From JAQVPN01 sp036170435 (GTDB lineage Bacteria; Patescibacteriota; Gracilibacteria; BD1-5; UBA6164), in the NCBI GenBank assembly GCA_036170435.1, contig JAVHPF010000022.1, positions 1 to 19,291 of the forward strand: 19,291 nt of DNA, read 5' to 3'. Below are positions 16,927 to 19,291 of the stretch, one piece after another. Numbering within the stretch: the stretch's first letter is position 1; each line of letters begins with the position of its first letter. A model generated the notes under the pieces. It saw nothing but the letters and a program-made list of their open reading frames with translations. It did no database searches and was not told the DNA's origin. Position numbers and translations under genes: made by a program.

Positions 16927-17709
16927 ATGAGCGAAGCAGAAATACAAAGATTAAAACAAGAAATAGAAATATTACAGAAAAAGCTTAAATCAGCTCATCT
17001 TTGGATGGAAAGAGAGGTTAAAGCAAGTGTACATAAAATAAGTAAAAAACAGGTTTCTAAATTTTCAGAAGATTTAAAAGAAAGCTTTTTAAGAGAAAAC
17101 ATAGAAGATGTTATAAGTTCTAGAATAAATAATTTCTTTTGAGATTTATTACTTTTAAATGCTCCAAATGGTACAATAGAAGCTATAACAAATAGTGAAA
17201 TAGCTTATTTTAATATGACAAAAAATCCAAATACTGATGGTTTTTCAGTTATTTCTGGTTATCATAAAGTACTTGATTTATACATAGAAAGTTTTGTTTC
17301 AAATAATTATAGAAAATTTTGTAAGAAAAATAATCAAATAATTTTAAGAGTAAATGATCCTCTAGAAAAAGCTCTAAATTTAGTAGTTACAAAAAAATAT
17401 ATACTTTCAGTTGGTAGATTTTATGCTCTTATTAAAATGATAAGAGAATCAGAAAAACTATATGATTATTGACTAGCTTTCAAAAAATATACTGAAAAAT
17501 ATTTTGATTTAAACTCACTTGTTTGGGATGATGATTTTTTTGTTAAAATGACTGCATTAAATAAATCTGAAGTATTATCAAGTAAAAGACATTCAGGAAA
17601 TATTACAAAAAAAGAAACTTGAGAAGCAAGAGATCTTCTAATCTGAGATTTTAAAGATAAAAAATCAATCCTATACAAACTTCTTGAAACTCAAGCTGTT
17701 AATTATTAG
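16927..17709 (+). CDS. Coiled-coil protein of unknown function
   Basis: 260 residues under code 25 with few TGA codons, stop TAG. Residues 1-60 are a Lys/Glu-rich coiled coil (MSEAEIQRLKQEIEILQKKL and onward). The remainder is soluble and helix-rich, with a conserved-looking RVNDPLEKALNLVVTKKYI stretch and a basic NITKKETGEAR region near the end. No family is recognised. The start is fixed because an in-frame TAA lies three codons upstream. It lies 66 bases after the secreted peptidase gene on the same strand and is followed within a few bases by a large palindromic repeat that can act as its terminator. Confidence 0.8.
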
Positions 17710-17712
17710 AGC

Positions 17713-17817
17713 AAATCCCCCGGCTTTCAGCCACCCCCTTAGTAAGGGGGACTTGAAATTTTAGACAAAAAGTCCCCCTTACTAAGGGGGTGACTCGTAA
17801 GAGTCGGGGGATTTTTT
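17713..17817. repeat. Palindromic repeat element, copy 2 (also a terminator)
   Basis: An almost perfect long inverted repeat. The left arm 17713-17752 pairs with 17771-17815, each arm containing its own GGGGG/CCCCC hairpin. It shares its first 27 bases with the element at 11473. A run of Ts follows on the plus strand, so it probably ends transcription of the coiled-coil gene. The outer stem is interrupted by the unpaired GCTTTCAGC and ACTCGTAAGAGT side hairpins. Confidence 0.9.
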
Positions 17818-17841
17818 TAAATAATCATTAAACTCTTTTTT

Positions 17842-18495
17842 ATGCTTTACATTGTAGCAACACCAATTTGAAATCTGGAAGATATGACTTTTAGAGCTGT
17901 AAGAACTTTGAAAGAAGTTGATTATATAGCCTGTGAAGACACTCGTACTTCAGGAGTTTTACTAAAAAATTATGATATCAAGAAAACACTTTTATCTTAT
18001 CATTCTTTTTCTTCTGGTTTCAAATTAGATAAAATTATAGATTTATTAAAAGAATGAAAAGATATAGCTCTTATTTCTGATGCTTGAACTCCTGGTATTT
18101 CAGACCCTGGTTATATGCTTGTAAAAACTGCCATCGAAAATGATATTCAAGTTTGTCCTATTCCTGGTGTTTCAGCTTGTATTACAGCTCTTTCAGCTTC
18201 TGGTATGCAAATGAATCATTTCCTATATCTTTGATTCCTACCAGTAAAAAAATGAAGACAGACTCTTTTTACAAGTCTGCAAAACAAAGAACAAACAGTT
18301 GTTATTTATGAATCAGTTCATAGAATTTTAAAAACTCTTGAAGATATACAAAAATATTTTTGAGATGAACATCATATAGTAGTAGGAAGAGAATTAACAA
18401 AGAAATTTGAAGAATTCAAAAGATGAACCGCAAAAGAAGTATTAGAACATTTCAAAAATAATACAATGAAATGAGAATTTGTAGTAATGTTTTAA
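17842..18495 (+). CDS. rsmI: 16S rRNA 2'-O-ribose C1402 methyltransferase
   Basis: 217 residues under code 25, stop TAA. RsmI uses SAM to methylate the ribose of C1402 in the ribosomal decoding centre. Signatures of the tetrapyrrole-methylase fold: LYIVATPIGNLEDMTFRAV at the N-terminus, CEDTRTSGVLLKNY near 31-44, ALISDAGTPGISDPGY near 75-91, PIPGVSACITALSASGM near 107-123, FLPVKKGR near 133-140, YESVHRI near 156-162, and VVGRELTKKFEEFKRGTAKEV near 179-200. Eight of its 15 glycines are TGA, including the one in TPIGN and the first in DAGTPG. The C-terminus is shorter than the typical enzyme of about 280 residues but ends cleanly. Confidence 0.96.
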
Positions 18496-18505
18496 AAATA
18501 AATTT

Positions 18506-18826
18506 ATGTTACCCGCAAGAAATCCTTTAGGACAAATAGAAAATATACTATGAAACAGACTTAGACATAAAGATTTGGAAGAACAAACTATCAAGTCTGT
18601 TTTATGGAAAACAATAATAGATGAATATAAAAATTATAAAAATATTGATATATCCTCTTATTTAATTTCTATCTCTATTTCTGGTTCTACCCTTTTTGTA
18701 AAAACAAATAAACCAATAATAAACAAAGAAATTTCTTTGATTGAAGATATAATTTTAAAAAGTTTTTTTTGAAAAATAAAAAAAATTGGTATAAATAGAT
18801 TAGATTTTGAAATTAGATATTTATAA
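18506..18826 (+). CDS. DciA/DUF721-like small protein
   Basis: 106 residues under code 25. The arrangement resembles DUF721/DciA proteins, which load replicative helicase in many bacteria. There is a helical N-terminus, SVLWKTIIDEY like the conserved W-x-x-I/V helix, then strand pairs ISSYLISISISGSTLFVKTNK, a helix NKEISLIEDIILKSFF, and a final strand GINRLDFEIRYL. The similarity is by pattern only and no catalytic residues are expected. It starts ten bases after rsmI and runs into a membrane protein gene twelve bases later, so the three are one operon. Confidence 0.7.
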
Positions 18827-18838
18827 ATAAAAAACTAT

Positions 18839-19219
18839 ATGAAAAAAAGAATACTACTAACTATGTTACTTACAATTTTTGCAGTAAGTTCATTTACACT
18901 ATTTTTGATAGTAAACTATATGAACCCTTACTCTAGTTATACAATTTCAATGATTGCAATAATAACAACTTCCCTACTTTCAGCAACTTCTTTTATGACT
19001 CTATTTTTATATTTTTTCAAAAAAGTATATTACAGATGAGAAATATTTTTAGGTCATATATTTTCATCTCTTAGACAAGCTTTTTTATTAACAGCTTATG
19101 TGATTTGATTAATTATTTTCAATAGAATCTGAGTAATCTCGTTTGAAACAGCTGCACTAGCTTTTTTAATACTTGTATTCATAGAGTTACTTGTACAAAA
19201 TCTAATGTATAAAGAATAA
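18839..19219 (+). CDS. Four-helix membrane protein, unknown
   Basis: 126 residues under code 25, stop TAA. Four predicted transmembrane helices: about residues 5-27, 35-60, 77-95 and 100-120, joined by short loops with KKVYYRGEIFLG between helices 2 and 3. The N-terminus MKKRI places positive charge inside. No family is recognised. It is the last gene of the rsmI group and a hairpin terminator starts two bases after its stop. Confidence 0.78.
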
Positions 19220-19220
19220 A

Positions 19221-19252
19221 ATAAATCCTGAAAAAATCAGGATTTATTTTTT
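19221..19252 (+). terminator. Intrinsic terminator
   Basis: An 11-bp stem ATAAATCCTGA/TCAGGATTTAT (19221-19231 with 19237-19247), a five-base A loop and a T run, right after the membrane protein gene. Confidence 0.88.
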
Positions 19253-19291
19253 GCATTTTCGAGTGGCTTCTATATAATCAAAACCACAAAT
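19244..19291 (-). CDS. Possible C-terminal tail of a convergent gene (partial)
   Basis: On the minus strand the window edge reads ICGFDYIEATRKCKK then TAA at 19244-19246. Its base composition is richer in G and C than the intergenic DNA, and it converges on the terminator at 19221. It is too short to identify. Confidence 0.3.
   Translation of the reverse strand: MCGFDYIEATRKCKK

Noticed and set aside
1..19291. TGA read as tryptophan (code 4)
   Set aside because: TGA codons fall on conserved glycines in several families, while conserved tryptophans are TGG.
1..19291. CRISPR array, tRNA or rRNA genes
   Set aside because: No regularly spaced repeats and no tRNA cloverleaf or rRNA sequence was seen by eye on either strand; short AT-rich repeats are compositional.

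Overview
The window looks like chromosomal DNA from a Candidate Phyla Radiation bacterium of the Gracilibacteria/Absconditabacteria type that reads UGA as glycine (genetic code 25). It is very AT-rich. Nearly every gene is broken into short pieces when TGA is read as stop, and becomes one full-length protein when TGA is read as Gly. The recoded positions fall on invariant glycines: the second Gly of SGGIDS in NAD synthetase, the Gly of TPIGN and SDAGTPG in RsmI, and glycines in YebC and the ADP-ribosylglycohydrolase. Tryptophan is TGG, and stops are TAA and TAG only. All CDS coordinates below use this code.

Layout. 1-4667: a 950+ residue protein of unknown function on the minus strand (its C-terminus lies off the window), divergent from two plus-strand genes, a coiled-coil/winged-helix-like protein and an unknown protein, closed by a strong bidirectional terminator. 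4716-12213 (minus): a stand-alone GHKL-type ATPase, an ADP-ribosylglycohydrolase, and an NAD salvage set of pncA, pncB and nadE. The NadE carries an extra C-terminal HD domain. Between pncB and nadE, on the opposite strand, sit two small genes in tandem. Each has the same promoter, the same structured leader with a strong Shine-Dalgarno, and the same terminator, but the two proteins are unrelated and contain no TGA glycine codon. 12434-14605 (minus): a YqeG-like HAD phosphatase, an HTH-like unknown, and a PPK2 polyphosphate kinase that also lacks TGA-Gly and looks acquired. 14752-19219 (plus): yebC, a secreted C39-like peptidase, a coiled-coil unknown, a large palindromic repeat, rsmI, a DciA/DUF721-like small protein and a four-helix membrane protein. 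The last bases may hold the tail of a convergent gene.

How it fits together. PncA converts nicotinamide to nicotinate, PncB makes nicotinate mononucleotide, and NadE amidates deamido-NAD to NAD. The adenylyltransferase NadD is not in the window. The adjacent ADP-ribosylglycohydrolase and the HD domain on NadE suggest that NAD turnover or ADP-ribose removal is coupled to synthesis. Promoters are unusually uniform: eight sites fit TTGAC/TTGAA-like boxes, a 16-base spacer and a TATAAA/TATAAT-like box. The most novel material is the twin cassette at about 9156-9966, with a leader RNA whose two copies keep an H-type pseudoknot architecture while changing the paired bases, and the NadE-HD fusion.
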